DNA of 64,000 nucleotides from Anaeramoeba flamelloides (Eukaryota; Metamonada; Anaeramoebidae): NCBI GenBank assembly GCA_027625915.1, contig JANTQA010000023.1:23498001-23562000 (forward strand). The letters run 5' to 3'. The translations under genes were made by a program, and so were the position numbers. The notes under the pieces were generated by a model. It ran no database searches and had not been told where the DNA came from. It worked only from the letters and a program-made list of their open reading frames with translations. This document shows, piece after piece, positions 44,501 through 57,216 of the stretch. The first letter of the stretch is position 1, and each line of letters begins with the position of its first letter.

Positions 44501-46350
44501 TTTCCATTAAACTTTTTCTTGAAAACATTTTTTGCCAAAATGATTGAATTCAAAGTTGAAATTATGTATATTTTTATATACAATATCATATTTTAACTCA
44601 TTTAATAAAACAAATTCTCAATTATGGGAATTTTATTTTCACAAAAGGGACTAATTTGGTCTTCAAATGTTTTTTTTATTTTTTAATGGTAAAATTAAAA
44701 AAAAAAGTTATTTAAAAAAGATAAATTCTCTTGAAAAATATTCTAATTTAATATATTAACTTGTTCTTTGATTTCAAAATTTTCTAAACACCAATTTTTC
44801 AAAAAAAAATAAAAAAGTGTATAGCAATTTCAAAAAATATTTTCGATATTCAAAAGTTGAGATTGTTTTTATTCTAAAAAAATTTTTATACCAGTGGTTA
44901 ATTGAATTAAGTTATAAACTAGATTTTGAAAAATATTAATCAGAAAAAAATAGTGCTTTTTTATATTACGGAAATATGTATATAGCACATGAAATTTTTT
45001 TGAATAATATATAAACGAAGTGTTAAATTCAAAGTTTCAACAAAAAAATCTTTTTTAAAATGAAAGATTTTATTTAAAATTCAACAAAGTTTATAAAACT
45101 TGGAGATATTTCATTTGACTAATTGTTATTCTGTTGTTTAAATTACTTAATTATTTTTCTTCTTCTCCTACTATTTCCTTTCCTTTTTAAATTTATAGCA
45201 AATAAAAAAAACTGCAAACAAAATCACAAAAAAATATATATACCCAAATTCCTTTTTTGAAATTAATATTCAGTCCGTAGCAAGAAAAGACATCATCAAA
45301 AACATTGAGGAAAAAAACTATTTTTTAAAAATGTTTGATCAAGCACAAATCACTGTCTATGATCATATGAATTTATATTGTTGGGAAAATTTCCAACAAA
45401 GCCAATTATATAAAGATTTAATAAAACATTTAAATGAATCGTCCACAAAAATTAATTTCAAACAAAAAAAATGCACCTTAGTAAAAAAAAAAATTAATAA
45501 GCTAAACAATAAAACGCCAGCATTGAATGACGAATTTTCTTTTCAAATTAGCAGTAGGCACCCCCTTCAAGTGATTGAAGAGATAACCATGTATCTAATG
45601 GATCTACTTCATACGTATTACTGTGTTAGCACACAAAAAATTAATATCAAATTAATATCACAATCGATACAATTTCGTAAGTTTGTAGAGTTAACATCAG
45701 AATTACAAAAAATTAAATTGGAAGAGCTAATCACTGATCAAGATAAAAAGTGCTTTTTTCTAAACTTATATAACACCTTAACTTTCCATTCCTTGATAAT
45801 CAATGGAATTCCAAAGGATCGGGTCTCTGTGGAAAGATTTTTGAAAAATTCCAAATATAATCTCCAAGGCTTACAATTCTCTTTAAATGACATTTATCAT
45901 GGCATATTAAGATCGAACAAAGATCCAAAACATACCAATAGCTATTTTAAAAATGATGATCAGAGATCAAAATATAAAATCAATAAATTAGATCCGAGAA
46001 CACATTTTGCAATCGTCAATTTCTCTTTCCCGACATATATCAAAATAATTACATTGGAAAATTTCAATAAAATTTTGGATAGAATTGTTATCCAAACTTT
46101 AACACCATTAGTGAAAATACAATCAAAAAATATTTTTATACCAAAATTGTTTGGTTTGTTTGAAAAGGATTTTGGCGGTACAGATGTAATAATGGATTGG
46201 ATTTCAATAAATTTAAATAATCATTTTTTTTTAAAAAAAAAATTATGTTATTCAGTTAAATTTTTACATAAATCAATTTCAAAACCAAGAATTTTTTTAG
46301 ACATAAAAAAAACCTTATTAAGAAAATTTTTATTTTCATCTAAAAAATAA
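41598..46350 (+). CDS. RGS and DUF547 domain protein
   Basis: Two exons, 41598-43352 and 45199-46350, give about 968 residues. The 1,846-bp intron (GTAAAA...TTATAG, phase 0) splits the RGS domain. Exon 1 ends LEMLLRFSTGVSYFTEFL ... NILFFQSVKQFKRNCKTQK; exon 2 begins QIKKTANKITKKYI, then SFFEINIQSVARKDIIKNIE, FDQAQITVYDHM and WENFQQSQLYKDLI, which is the complete second half of an RGS fold. Residues about 30-300 are coiled-coil with K/E and Q tracts, followed by an S/N-rich linker containing GNGNGN. The C-terminal 270 residues match DUF547 (FFLNLYNTLTFHSLIINGIP, LDPRTHFAIVNFSFP, LFEKDFGG). RGS domains accelerate Galpha GTP hydrolysis; the biochemical role of DUF547 is unknown. RGS-DUF547 pairing is seen in amoebae. 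Confidence 0.9.
43629..43809. mobile_element. TTAA MITE family M1, copy 2 (intronic)
   Basis: A 181-bp element with TTAAGGGA at left and TAGAGACTAGTCCCTTAA at right, inserted in the RGS gene intron. It aligns end to end with 16438-16620. This copy has the better right terminus. The rest of the 1.85 kb intron is plain AT-rich sequence, and an antisense open frame at 43954-44190 is not accepted. Confidence 0.8.
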
Positions 46351-46646
46351 ATAATTGTTTTTTCTTTTCTTTTTTGAATTATTTTTAATTTAATTTAGAT
46401 TTAATAAAAGTATTAAAAAAAAACACACAAGAAATGAAATTCGAAATATTTTAAACCATTTCAATCAAAAGAATTACAAATTTTTTTTTCTCAAAAGATC
46501 CAAATACAATAAACAAACACTAATTAATTTATGTATGTATATTTTTAAAATCAATACTTATTAAAAAAAAAAAAAAATACATTTTGATTCTAAAATACAA
46601 AATAATCTATTTTTAATAACAGAAAATCTAATTTAATGTGGGTTTT

Positions 46647-47662
46647 AAATATCCCCGAAAATAACCGAAAAATCGAAAATACTCGAAATTTTTTTAACTA
46701 CTTAAAAACAGCTGTTGAAGAACTTTTTAGAAAGCCTAGTATTAAGAGATAAATATTTAGGATAAAATAACAATTTTTTTTTAAAAACAAAATATTTTTT
46801 CTTTTGAATTTTCCTTGCTTTGACCCTCTGAACATTTTATTTTTTTTTGTTGTTGATACCTTTTGAGTATATTTGAGTATGTTAATAATTGCTTGGGCTG
46901 GTGTATTGTATGCCAGGGTTTTGTATCGGTTGTGTTTGGTTTACTCGGATGTAGTGAATAAGATTAAACTCATTTCTCTTCTGGTATGGGAAGTTAAATC
47001 AGGTTTTGTTTGGGTCACCTTGAGTAGGTTACATGTGTGCAAGAATAGATATCACTCGGTTATTTTCGGATTGTATTTAAGATTCCAAAATTATGAGTTA
47101 ATAATACACAATTAGAAAATTTTCTTTAAAAAGACATTTTCTCTCCTCTATTAATACCATTTTGAAATGATAAGAAATGTTACAAAAATCAAAGATAACT
47201 TCTTTCCACACAAAAAGGGTTGAATACTATTCTCCAAAAATTTACAATTTTTCAGATTTTGATATTGATAAATTCCAAGAAATATCTGAAAAATTTTAAT
47301 TCATTTTCCATCTGATAAATTTTTTTACACAAGCTTTGATTAATGGATAATAAAACTTTAAATCAGAAGAAACTTTATAAAATTGACTTGACTTTCAAAA
47401 ATTTCTTTCTCTTGAGTTGTTTTATTTGTTGAATTAAAAGATTTCAAAAATGGAAATTGAACTAAAAATTTAATAAAATAAATTTGAATTTATCTGTATT
47501 TTCAATGAAAAAGACCTACAATTTTTAATCCAATAAAATTCCAAATCTACTGTTAAACTGAGGTTTTGTACTAGAGTTTCTTAGAAGTTGTTCATAACGA
47601 GTTTTTAAATGGTTAAAAAAATTTTGAGTATTTTCGATTTTTAGGTATTTTCTGGGATATTT
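46647..47662. mobile_element. 1 kb TIR element with an odd G/T-rich core
   Basis: The left terminus AAATATCCCCGAAAATAACC and right terminus, inverted, AAATATCCCAGAAAATACCT continue to match for about 70 bp (AAAAATCGAAAATACTC, then AAATTTTTTTAAC). The core at about 46850-47100 is strikingly G/T-rich on the plus strand, with an 80-codon open frame (46873-47115) of no recognised family. No transposase motif was found, so it is probably non-autonomous. Confidence 0.7.
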
Positions 47663-49691
47663 GATAGATCCCTTTTAAAGTAATTAAAAAAAAATTATTG
47701 ATAAAAAATACCAAAAATCTAAGTACCATTTTTATAAAAAATTTTAGGTATGACTAAGGTATTATTTTGGAATGTAAATTGTTTGCCTTGTAATGAAAAT
47801 TAATAATTAATAGTTTTTTCATATCGAATAAAAGTGTAATTTGAAAATTGATTTGAGTAATAAACATAAATATGAAAACAATGATTTTAATAATTGTTAT
47901 TTGTTTCAATTCCTTCTCGTTTGGTTATTCAAAAATCTATTTATTATGAAATTGGTCTTTTTTACTGATATTATGATTAATTGATGAGAAAAAAAATGAT
48001 CCCAGAAAAAATTGAATGAAAATGCAATTTAAAATAATAATAAAATATTTTGAATTAATCCAAAATATGAGTAAGAATCTATTATTTGTTAAAAAAATCA
48101 ATTTTAGTTTTTATACTTGTTACATTTTCTAAATCCCCATTTATAATTGATTTGGGTTTGCATCTTTTTGTTTTTTAACTGTTTATAGTATGTAAAAGAA
48201 AATTAAAAATTATTTTAAGAATTGATAATCTTTGTTCGATTGGATCTTAAACATTCTAAATTTGTACTGATTAATTATTAAATAAATTAGAATTAATTAA
48301 AGTAATGTTTAAACCGAAAGAATTTTATTCAAACCAGAGTGATTTAAAACCAACTGAATTGAAAAACCTTTCAGTAATATCTATAGGGCCGTTTCTTTGA
48401 ATATGGTTTTGCTGTAGGTTCTGGTTTTTAATAGATTATTTTATAAAAAAAAAAAGATTTGGGAAACTTGCAACGGAATAAAAAAAGAATAAATACTAAT
48501 AATAAAAAAAAAAACAAATATATATATATATATAAGAAAAGTTGGTAAAGAAATTCTAATACTTTGAAAGCATCTCTTTCTAGATGTAATTTATATGTAG
48601 AATTCTATATAAAACCTCATACATTTCTAAAAAACTTAATAAAGTAAGCTATTTCATTTGATCTATAGTATTTCAAATATTTATAAATCTTTATTAAAAC
48701 AAATTATTGTAGCGATCGAAAAACACAATATAAAAAGAAAACAACAACCAGCCCCTTCAACACTTGGGATGCAAAAAAAAAAAATTAAATTAAATTTTTT
48801 ACTTTTTTATATTATTTTTAACTTGTATTATTTTGTTACACTTTTTCTTGACTTTGTTTAGAAATAAATTTTTTTTTCTTTTAATTTTTAAAAATAAAGC
48901 TACCCTACAAGTTTTTATCTTGCATATATTAAAGTCTAGATAGTAAAAATCGAAAATATTTCAGTTTCAGTAAGTACTGGAAAGTTCTGTGAGTGCTGTA
49001 GAGTACCTAGGATTTTTTTACTTTTTAAATTACAAAGATATTTTTATAAATTTTCTTTTTATTTCAAAAAGCAAAAAAAACTTAACGAAAATCTATCGAT
49101 TTTCGATATAAATAGAAAACTCAAGAAAACCTAACGGCAGTTCTCCAAAATTCAAAAGAATAGAGAAAATTCAAAGATTTAACTCAATTCTTTTCAATTC
49201 TGAAAAACCTAACAGTGACTTTTTTTTTTTTAATTTGAGAAATAAACGGAAAAATGAATAATTTTTCAAATCATTAGATATTTTAAAAAAACCTAACCCC
49301 AAATAGGATGTTATTTTGTTGAATGATCTCTCGTTATTCACTATAATATTAATCATAATAAATTGAATTTTTTAAATATATATTTTTTTATTATCTTCAT
49401 TAGCTTAAAATATAAAAAAGAAAAATTCAAAAAAAGAAATTCTTATTTAATAATTATCATTGATGTAATAAAATTGAAAATAAAAAATTTTTACTTTAAT
49501 TATTACTCTATTTGAAAAAATAAGCAAATAAATTTCTTATTCTCTTATAATTTTCGTTACAACCTTTTTAAAAAATATAATAAAAAAAAAAAAAGAAGAA
49601 GAAGAAAAAATAAATTATGAAGAGAAAGTAAAAAGAAATAAGAAAAAGGAAGAAGAAAAAGATAAATATTCAAATATTCAAATATTTAATC
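47663..49691. other. AT-rich intergenic sequence before the EML gene 3' end
   Basis: Apart from the AAACCTAAC repeat region (48960-49330) and a (TA)n stretch near 48525, nothing is recognised. The open frame at 48658-48861 was considered composition-driven. Confidence 0.5.
48960..49330. repeat. AAACCTAAC-bearing repeat, copy 1
   Basis: A segment with ATTCAAAAGAATAGAGAAAA and GATTTAACTCAATTCTTTTC is shared with 60897-60965. Around it the motif AAACCTAAC recurs at about 49130, 49207 and 49292. The shared segment is partly self-complementary (AAAAGAAT/ATTCTTTT). Confidence 0.55.
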
Positions 49692-52600
49692 TTAAATTAC
49701 TTTCCAAATAAAAATTGAAGCATCCTTCCCACGTATTGAAATTAACCAGTCATCATCATAAGTGAACCTTAGGGCTATAATTCCATTTGAATGAGCACTA
49801 AAGGTTTTACCTTCATGCTCGGAAGATAAGCAAGGGTAATTATACAACCCAATATTACCAGTGCCATCCGAAATGGTGATTAAGCTTTGATCGTTTGACC
49901 TGTGACAAGAAGATATCAATTGGCTTTCAATTCCCCTTTGATGTATACCCTGTACTGGCCAACCAAGAACTGAAGTCCAAGTGGACATTTCCTGGTCAAC
50001 AATTATTGATTTTGAGGTTTCCCGTTTACAATTTTCTGTCGAATGGAATAAGAAGTTCAAATCTTCTCCTGATGACTGGAGATAATCTCCATATATTGAA
50101 AAGTCTAAAGATCTGATTGGCGATCCATGTCCACCCATGGTTCCAAGGTGTTTCCATTTACCATTTGGTTCTATTTGATATAGATCAATAAAAGTATCAT
50201 TTGAGGCAGCAGCAAAAAGCTTATTATCCGAGCTAAATTTTACCACTGAAATTTCTCTTTTCCTGCCTTTGTAGGTATATTCTGTTTTAAAGTTTCGATA
50301 ATGGAAAACTTCGATTGATCCATTATCATAACCTACACCAATAAATTTGCCATTGGGGCTAATCTCTACACATTTCGAAGAATCGGGCAATAAGTGATGT
50401 GCTTTTAATTGGAAAGATTCCAAATTCCAGACCATTAATTTCTTATCTTCGCTTGTAGTAACAAATTCTAATTTGGATGGATGTGTTGCGAGCCCACACA
50501 ATTGAGCAGAATATCCTGTGCCATGAGCTGAAAGTAATGTTGTGAAATCATTCGAAGATGTTAATGCCCAAATGTCACCAGACATATTACCTCCAATTAC
50601 AGTTTTGCCATCTGGGCTTAATGTTACAGCTCGTATATGCTCGTGGAATGGATGCAACTCTTTAATAATGGGCGTTTTTAATAACAATTTCCTACATATA
50701 TAAATGCCCCCTTTTTTTGTTCCAGCCACTATTGTTGTACCTGAATCATTGCACGAAACACTTAATATTGGCGAATTTGCATTCACTAATTTTATTATTT
50801 TAATGCACTTCCGTTGTCTTCATAAATACAAATCTCCACTTGCAGTCCCAGTAACTGTATAATATCTTTTACATTAAAAAAATAATATTAATAGCGAAAA
50901 TCATCAATAGAATTATTTTTTTAGTGAAAAAATCAGATTATAGGTGAATTCAATCGATTATCACGAATTTGTAATTTTTTTTTACATATTCAAATTGGTT
51001 TTATAAAATTTAAAAAATATTAACTGGAGTAGTATCTTTTAAAAATAAAATGAAACCTTGTAAAGATCTCGAAAAAATTTTTTTTTGTCATTTGTGTTTC
51101 GACTTATGAAATGGATGAGTTAACCTCATTTAAACAATTTATTAATTTAAGTCTCTTTTTTGAAATCCAAAATTCATATATTTTCCAATCTAAAACGAAA
51201 AAAAAAGTAACCTATTATTTTCATTAACAATTCAGTTAATTCTTGGAAATGGGGTAACATTATTTTTGTTTTATGTTGGAAAGTTCGTGATTTCAAAAGA
51301 AAATTTTTTTCTTTTGTATTATTGTTATTTTTTAATGATTAATATTTCAATGCAAATATCAGCCCCTAAAACTTATTGAAGTATAGGCGATTTAATAAAT
51401 GAATATTTGATAGAATTTTAACAAAAGTTTCACAATTAACTTGAGATCTATTAATCGAAATTTTTTTAAATTTAGGTTTTAAAAAAGTTTGAAAAAAGTT
51501 GTTTTCTAAAAATGAAAAAAAATTTTCAATTTTGAAATATTTTTTCAATCAATTGTTTGGTCTTCTTCACAAGTATCCTTATAACAATTCAAATCATTTT
51601 TGTCAGAAAAAAATTTATTTAGAATTTGAAGATAAAATTACTCGGTTCCCAAATATCTTCAAGAAAATTTTATTTTGAAAAATCGAATTTTATCTTAGAA
51701 CAAAAGCACAATTTCTTGGTAAAATTTTTAAATGCTTTTAAAAATTTAATGATGATAACTATCCTTCTTAAATCAATACAATTATTTTTCAATCGGCTGG
51801 ATAAATCATTTTTTTTTGGTAAACCAAAATAATTATCTTAAAAAAGAAAAAAAATCTTTATATTAATATCAATGATAACAAAGACTTGTCATTGAATAAT
51901 AATAATGGAAATGGTAATAAAAAGAGTAAAAAAATTTTATAATGTGAGAAATAGAATGAATTTAAATGTTTTCTTTTTCCGATAAAATGGAAAAAAAAAA
52001 TTGATCTAACAAAAAAAATATTCTTTTATGGCTTTCTTAGTCGATCAGAATTTTTTGATATTTGGAATATACAAAATTTGTAAGTAGAGAATACCACCAA
52101 TAACGTATTTTAAAATTTTTCCCTCTTGTATTAGAGGACTGATCCCTTAATAAAAATATCTTTGCCAACTCAAAAAAAAAAAACGTTTAATTTTTTTTTT
52201 ATTTATTTCTATTCCAAAAAATCTAATAAAAAATAAAGTGTTTTTTGCTTTATTTGTTATTATTTTTTTGTATTTGTTAATATTTATTGTGTTTATAATA
52301 CAATTATTTAAGAAAAAATTAAAAATAAATATTTTCACAATATTTTTTTGGATTTTCAATGTTTTGTAGATCAACATTTTTTAATATTTTCAGAAATATT
52401 AAATGACTTTACTAAATATTAAAAAAAAAAATAGTGTTAAACCATATAGAATAGTGAAAAGATAATTTCTTAATTAATTTATAGATTTGTTTGTATTATT
52501 CTCTGATTGATGATTATCCCTAATTTTTGGGAAAATTATTAATTGGTCTAATTGCAAAATTGATACATTCTATTGGAATTTATTGGATATTTCTATTTTA

Positions 52601-55600
52601 ACCCCCTTTTTTCAGAAAGGGTAGAAAATTTGAGGGCTTTTTGGAGAATTTGGGTCGTTTGAATGGTATGTTCAGGGGATTTAGGTTGAAATTGTAAAAA
52701 AAAAAATAATTAAGAAAAAAATTGAATGGGTGAACATGTTTTAAGGGGTAATTTTTTTTGTAACTGAAACCTTGGTGGTTAAGATTGGTTGTGATCAATT
52801 TGTTAAAAGTATTTATTATTGGCATTTTCAACAATTTTATGCCTTTAATAGTTGGGGAAATTAAATAGTAGTTTTCAGAAAATAATATTTGTTATTTTAC
52901 TCTCAAAACTCTTAAAAACTTGTAAAACTTTCATACCAATGTAATTAATCAAGGTAATCTTGTGAAATACGAAAAAATACAATTTGACCAAATTTGAACT
53001 TTAATTATATACCCTTTTGAAATACTAAGTAATTTATTTCCCAAACAAAAATTTTTTCATGGAGAATTAATAATAAACGCAAATAAAGAAAAATTAATAG
53101 TATCAAAGGCTCAAGATAAGATCAAGAAATAAATGATTTTTTTTTTTTGATTTTTCTGAATTGGTTTTTTAAATAAAAATGTAAAAATACAATTTTGGAA
53201 ATTAATAATAAACGAAAATTCAAAATTTTCCACACAGTTAAAATAGTTAAAACAATCATAATAATACAATTTCATTTAAATTGGAAATAATTTTGAAGAT
53301 TTATAAAATATGATTACCATTTTTTCATTTTTTAGTTTTTTGTACTCATTTCATTTTTTGAATTACGTAACTTGTTTCGTTTGATCAAATTTTTTTTCAA
53401 AAATTGATATTATGTTAAAGTTGAGTTCTTTCAAAACAGAAGAACTCAAATAAAATTAGTTGATGGTCTCTAACCATTTGATAGATCAATAATCCTAATC
53501 TACTTTAAACAAATTTATCAATACATTTATTTGTTGGGCTCTTTCCAAAATTTTTAACACACCGTTAATTTATTCGAAATGAAAATTCTTTATTTTTTAG
53601 TTTTGTGAGTTTTATAATTTATAAACAATTTTTAACATTTCAATTAGTGAAAGGTTCTGATTTGGTATTTCTTCTAGAATTGATTAAATCAGTTTTTTTT
53701 TCAAAAATTGATTTTTGGGTGTGTTAAAAATTTTTAATTGAAGTTTATACACATAACAAGGGTTGAATAAAATAATTATGTGATCCCAATATCTTCAAAT
53801 TTTAATCTTTAGGAGAATTCGATGTATTTGTAATGTGTATTTTTAAAATCCATGTGATAAAAAAGCCATATGACTCCAAGTATAACTATATTAATAATTA
53901 TACTTTACAAAAAATTTAAATTCACAATTATTCCCATTACATAAGTGTAAATATGAATGTTCTAAAAAATAGAGTTTTTACACTTTTAGAGATAAAATAA
54001 GCAGTTCCATGCAATTACACACAATTCGGTAAAGGTAAACGAAACCTCAGTTTTTATTTTTGAGCTCAAAGGGATTTCTAATATAAAATCGTTTGGTAAA
54101 TACTAATACTTTGTTTGAAAAATGATTTTTTTTAAAAAATTGATAAATTGTTAATACCAAACGATTTTTTGATTAAAATTATTATTAGTCTATTAATATA
54201 ATCAGGTATTATATTTAGTATTACCGAATTGTGTGTAATTGCATGTAACTGCTTATTTTATCTCTAAAAGTGTAAAAACTCTATTTTTTACAATATTCAT
54301 ATTTAATTTTGTGTACGAATAAGATCATACTGATAAATTCCATTCTAAACCAAAATTCAAAATTTTTCACACAGCTAAAATAGTTCAAAGAATCACAATA
54401 ATACAATTTCATTCAAATTGGAAATAAATTTTGAATTTTTATAAAATATGAAAATCATTTTTTCATTTTTTCGTTTTTTGTACTCATTTCATTTTTTGAA
54501 TTACGTAACTTGTTTCGTTCGATCAAATGTTTTTTCAAAAATTGATATTATGCTAAAGTTGAGTTGTTCCAAATAGAAGAACTCAAATAAAATTAGTTGG
54601 TAGTATCTAACCTTTGATCGATCAATATTCCTAATAGAATTTAAACAAATTTACCAAATGCATTTTTTTTGTTTTACTCTCTCCAAAATTTTTAACACAC
54701 CCATGATTTCTTAGTATTGATATTTATTTATTTTTTTGTTTTGTGAGTATTGTAATTTATAAAAAAGTGTTAACATTTCAATTAGTGAATGGTTCTAATT
54801 TGGCAAATCTTCTTGAACAGATTAATAAGTTTTTTTCTTCACAAATTGAATTTTGGTGTGTTCTAAATTTTGAATTGGGGTTTATTTAAAAAAATTTTTG
54901 GTTCAATTTCCATTTTTGTAATCTCACTATCTCAAATTTTAAAACAACTCAAGAGAAAGAACCTTTTGAAGCACAACCAATTTTACAAAGTTTTTTAACA
55001 TTTATAAGACTATTATGCTTTCTTAATAGGTATAAAAAAAAATGGAAAATGGAAAATGAAGTGAAAATTTTCAGATATTTATTTGAATTTATCAGCATTA
55101 AAAAAAAAAATTAATTAAATGTGCCAGTCTAAAACATTTTCTTGTGACAAGATCAAAAAAAGTTCATTTTTTCAAGAAGTAAATTTTAAGTGGTTTATTT
55201 AATAAATTTTCGATTTAAAATCTATTTTATGGATCTGAAATTTTTTGTGTTGGTATCATAATCGAAATTCATTTGATATGCCAATTTATAAAATTTTTTT
55301 TTTTTCAATAAGGACTTTTAGATTATCATATTCAACTTTTTTAAAAATCAATGTCTTATCCAAAATTTCATTCACCAAAGCCCTCTTAGACTTGAAAACA
55401 AAAAGATATTTTATGATTAGGTTTTCTTATTTGTGAAGACATCTTTTGAAATAAAAGGTTTTTCAACTGCCGTCTTTTTGTGAAAAAGTTCATGATTAAT
55501 AATTTCCTTTAACTTCAAAACTACTGTTGGGTTGTTTTAATACATTACTCACCACAAAGTTTTGTCCATAAAAATTGATCTCTAAGAAGAAAAAAAAAAT

Positions 55601-56322
55601 AAAAAATTGTACTTATTTTCATTTGCAAGGTAATGACAAACACAGGGAAGCAATTGAGGCTTAGCAACTTGTCCAAAAAGGCCATCTCTTTTAATGAGCT
55701 TTGAATTATTTTTATTAAAACTCCAGAAGATAATATTCGGTTTGCCAACTGTAACAAATTTATTTTCTTCGTTGCGATCACAAAACAATTGCATGATCCT
55801 TCCTTCACCAGCACTTGCGTTTGCAATTTCAACATTCTCAACCCAATTAAAAACAACTATTTGATTCTTGTCTTGTCCTGCTGCAACTAGATATTCACCA
55901 GAAGCAGAAAAAGATAGACTTTTCACACCACCTTTCAAATTTTCAGAGTTTAACTCTGTGTGCAGCTCTGTTGTGTTCAAATTCCAAACACAAATCTTGG
56001 AAGGATTACCAGATTGCCCTGTGGCCACAAATTCTCTGTTCGGGTGAAGATCAAGCGACAAAATGTTTGAGTCGTGTCGGGCAAAAAAGCTTTGCGAGTG
56101 TTCTTCCACATTATACACATCCCCCAATTTGGATGTGAAATAGAGCAATCTGGTATCATCAATAATGCGGATATTCGATCGTGTTTCTCTTCCTTTGTAC
56201 CCATGAACAAACGCCAATTGGAGTGTTTCTTTTGGTGGTTGCTGGATTTGTTCGAGTTTGTTTTCTTCAAATGAAAGATTCGATGGGAATGGGAAACTTA
56301 AATATGATTTGTGTCGAATCAT
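49692..56322 (-). CDS. EML/EMAP-like WD40 protein with an in-frame UGA
   Basis: Two exons, 56322-55613 and 50865-49692, separated by a 4.75 kb phase-2 GT-AG intron. Exon 1 has the HELP/TAPE-propeller start (LQLAFVHGYKGRETRSNI, then HDSNILSLDLHPNREFVATG and SASGEYLVAAGQDKN) and ends GQVAKPQLLPCVCHYLANEN. Exon 2 resumes exactly in register with YYTVTGTASGDLYL, where EML proteins have Trp, but the codon is TGA (50822-50820); the frame then stays open through about 375 more WD40 residues to TAA. Upstream of the ATG at 56322 the same frame encodes a basic KRGRGKGRGK stretch preceded by TAA. EML proteins bind microtubules through tandem propellers. The gene may be a degrading copy, use readthrough, or contain errors. 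A 61-nt alternative intron would skip the stop but delete conserved residues. Confidence 0.8.
53215..53752. repeat. Intronic direct repeat, unit 1
   Basis: About 540 bp aligned with 54352-54888 (shared TTTGAATTACGTAACTTGTT, AGAACTCAAATAAAATTAGT, CCAAAATTTTTAACACACC). Both units lie in the 4.75 kb EML intron and flank the foldback element at 53941-54315. Confidence 0.8.
53941..54315. mobile_element. Foldback TIR element, copy B
   Basis: About 95-bp inverted arms: the left arm includes AGAGTTTTTACACTTTTAGA and ACACACAATTCGGTAA; the right arm has their exact inverse (TTACCGAATTGTGTGTAATT). Copy A is at 47-418. The short AT-rich loop is non-coding. It is located between two 540-bp direct repeats in the EML intron. 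Confidence 0.85.
54352..54888. repeat. Intronic direct repeat, unit 2
   Basis: Second unit of the 540-bp repeat at 53215. Point changes and small indels throughout show that the duplication is not recent. It is followed immediately by a copy of dispersed repeat D. Confidence 0.8.
54899..55096. repeat. Dispersed repeat D, copy 2
   Basis: Starts GGTTCAATTTCCATTTTT, includes GAAAATGAAGTGAAAATTTT, and ends TATTTGAATTTATCAG, matching 25151-25354. Confidence 0.6.
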
Positions 56323-57216
56323 TTTGCCAACACTTTTTTTGCCTTTACTTTTCCCCCGTCCTTTTCCTCTCCCTCTTTTTAATTTGCCTTTTTTTTATGG
56401 AGAATTAGACATAAGATTTTCTTTATTGTTTTATTTGGTTTGGGGTTTTGAAAAGTATTTGGAAGGAGTTGAAAATGAGAAAAATGAAAAAAATACATTT
56501 GAGAATATTACAAAAAGTATGAATTCATTTTTTTAAATTACCAACACTTTGTTTTTGGTATTACTTCAAAATTTCTAATTTTCCTCATTGATCAAAATCC
56601 AGTAACTTTCAATTTTAAAAGTTTTTTCCATTAAGATTTTGAAAAACTTGTAATTGAAACAACTTTCATTTTTTAGGTTTTCATAAAAAGAGTTTCAAGT
56701 TATTAAAAGTACCATAAATATTTTAAATTTGGATAACTTTAAGGGATATCATATAAAATTCTATTGTAAGTAGTATGTGGTTCAGAATATTGCATAATTG
56801 TTCTCTTTATCTCTGTGTCTCAAGAAGAATGATTTAACTTCCAATCATTAGAAATTTAAAATCATACCTGATCAGATTAATAATTTCAAGTTGGTAATAT
56901 TGTACAAATCTCAAAATTATTCTTCTCAGAAGAGTATTAGATACCTAGTAAAAAAATACTGAGAAAAAATACTTACCCGTATCAATAACTATTAAATTTC
57001 ACTTCTAATTTGGAATCTTATTAGGTAAAAGTTCAAATTCTTAAAATATATACTTTTGTAATTCTAATCGAGATAAAGAGATAAATAGGATAATTCCACA
57101 ATATAACAAGTCACACACACATTATAGCTACATTTTTAGATCATTTTTAACAAATTTCAAATAGTTCCAAATGCTATCAATTGAATAATCTTTTTTTTTT
57201 TTTACAAAGCTATATT

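Noticed and set aside
43353-45198. End of one gene and start of a separate DUF547 gene
   Set aside because: Phase-0 GT-AG joining restores a complete RGS domain across the gap, so one gene is far more likely.
46873-47115. 80-residue frame as a real gene
   Set aside because: It is inside a TIR element and has no recognisable domain; kept only as an oddity of the element's core.
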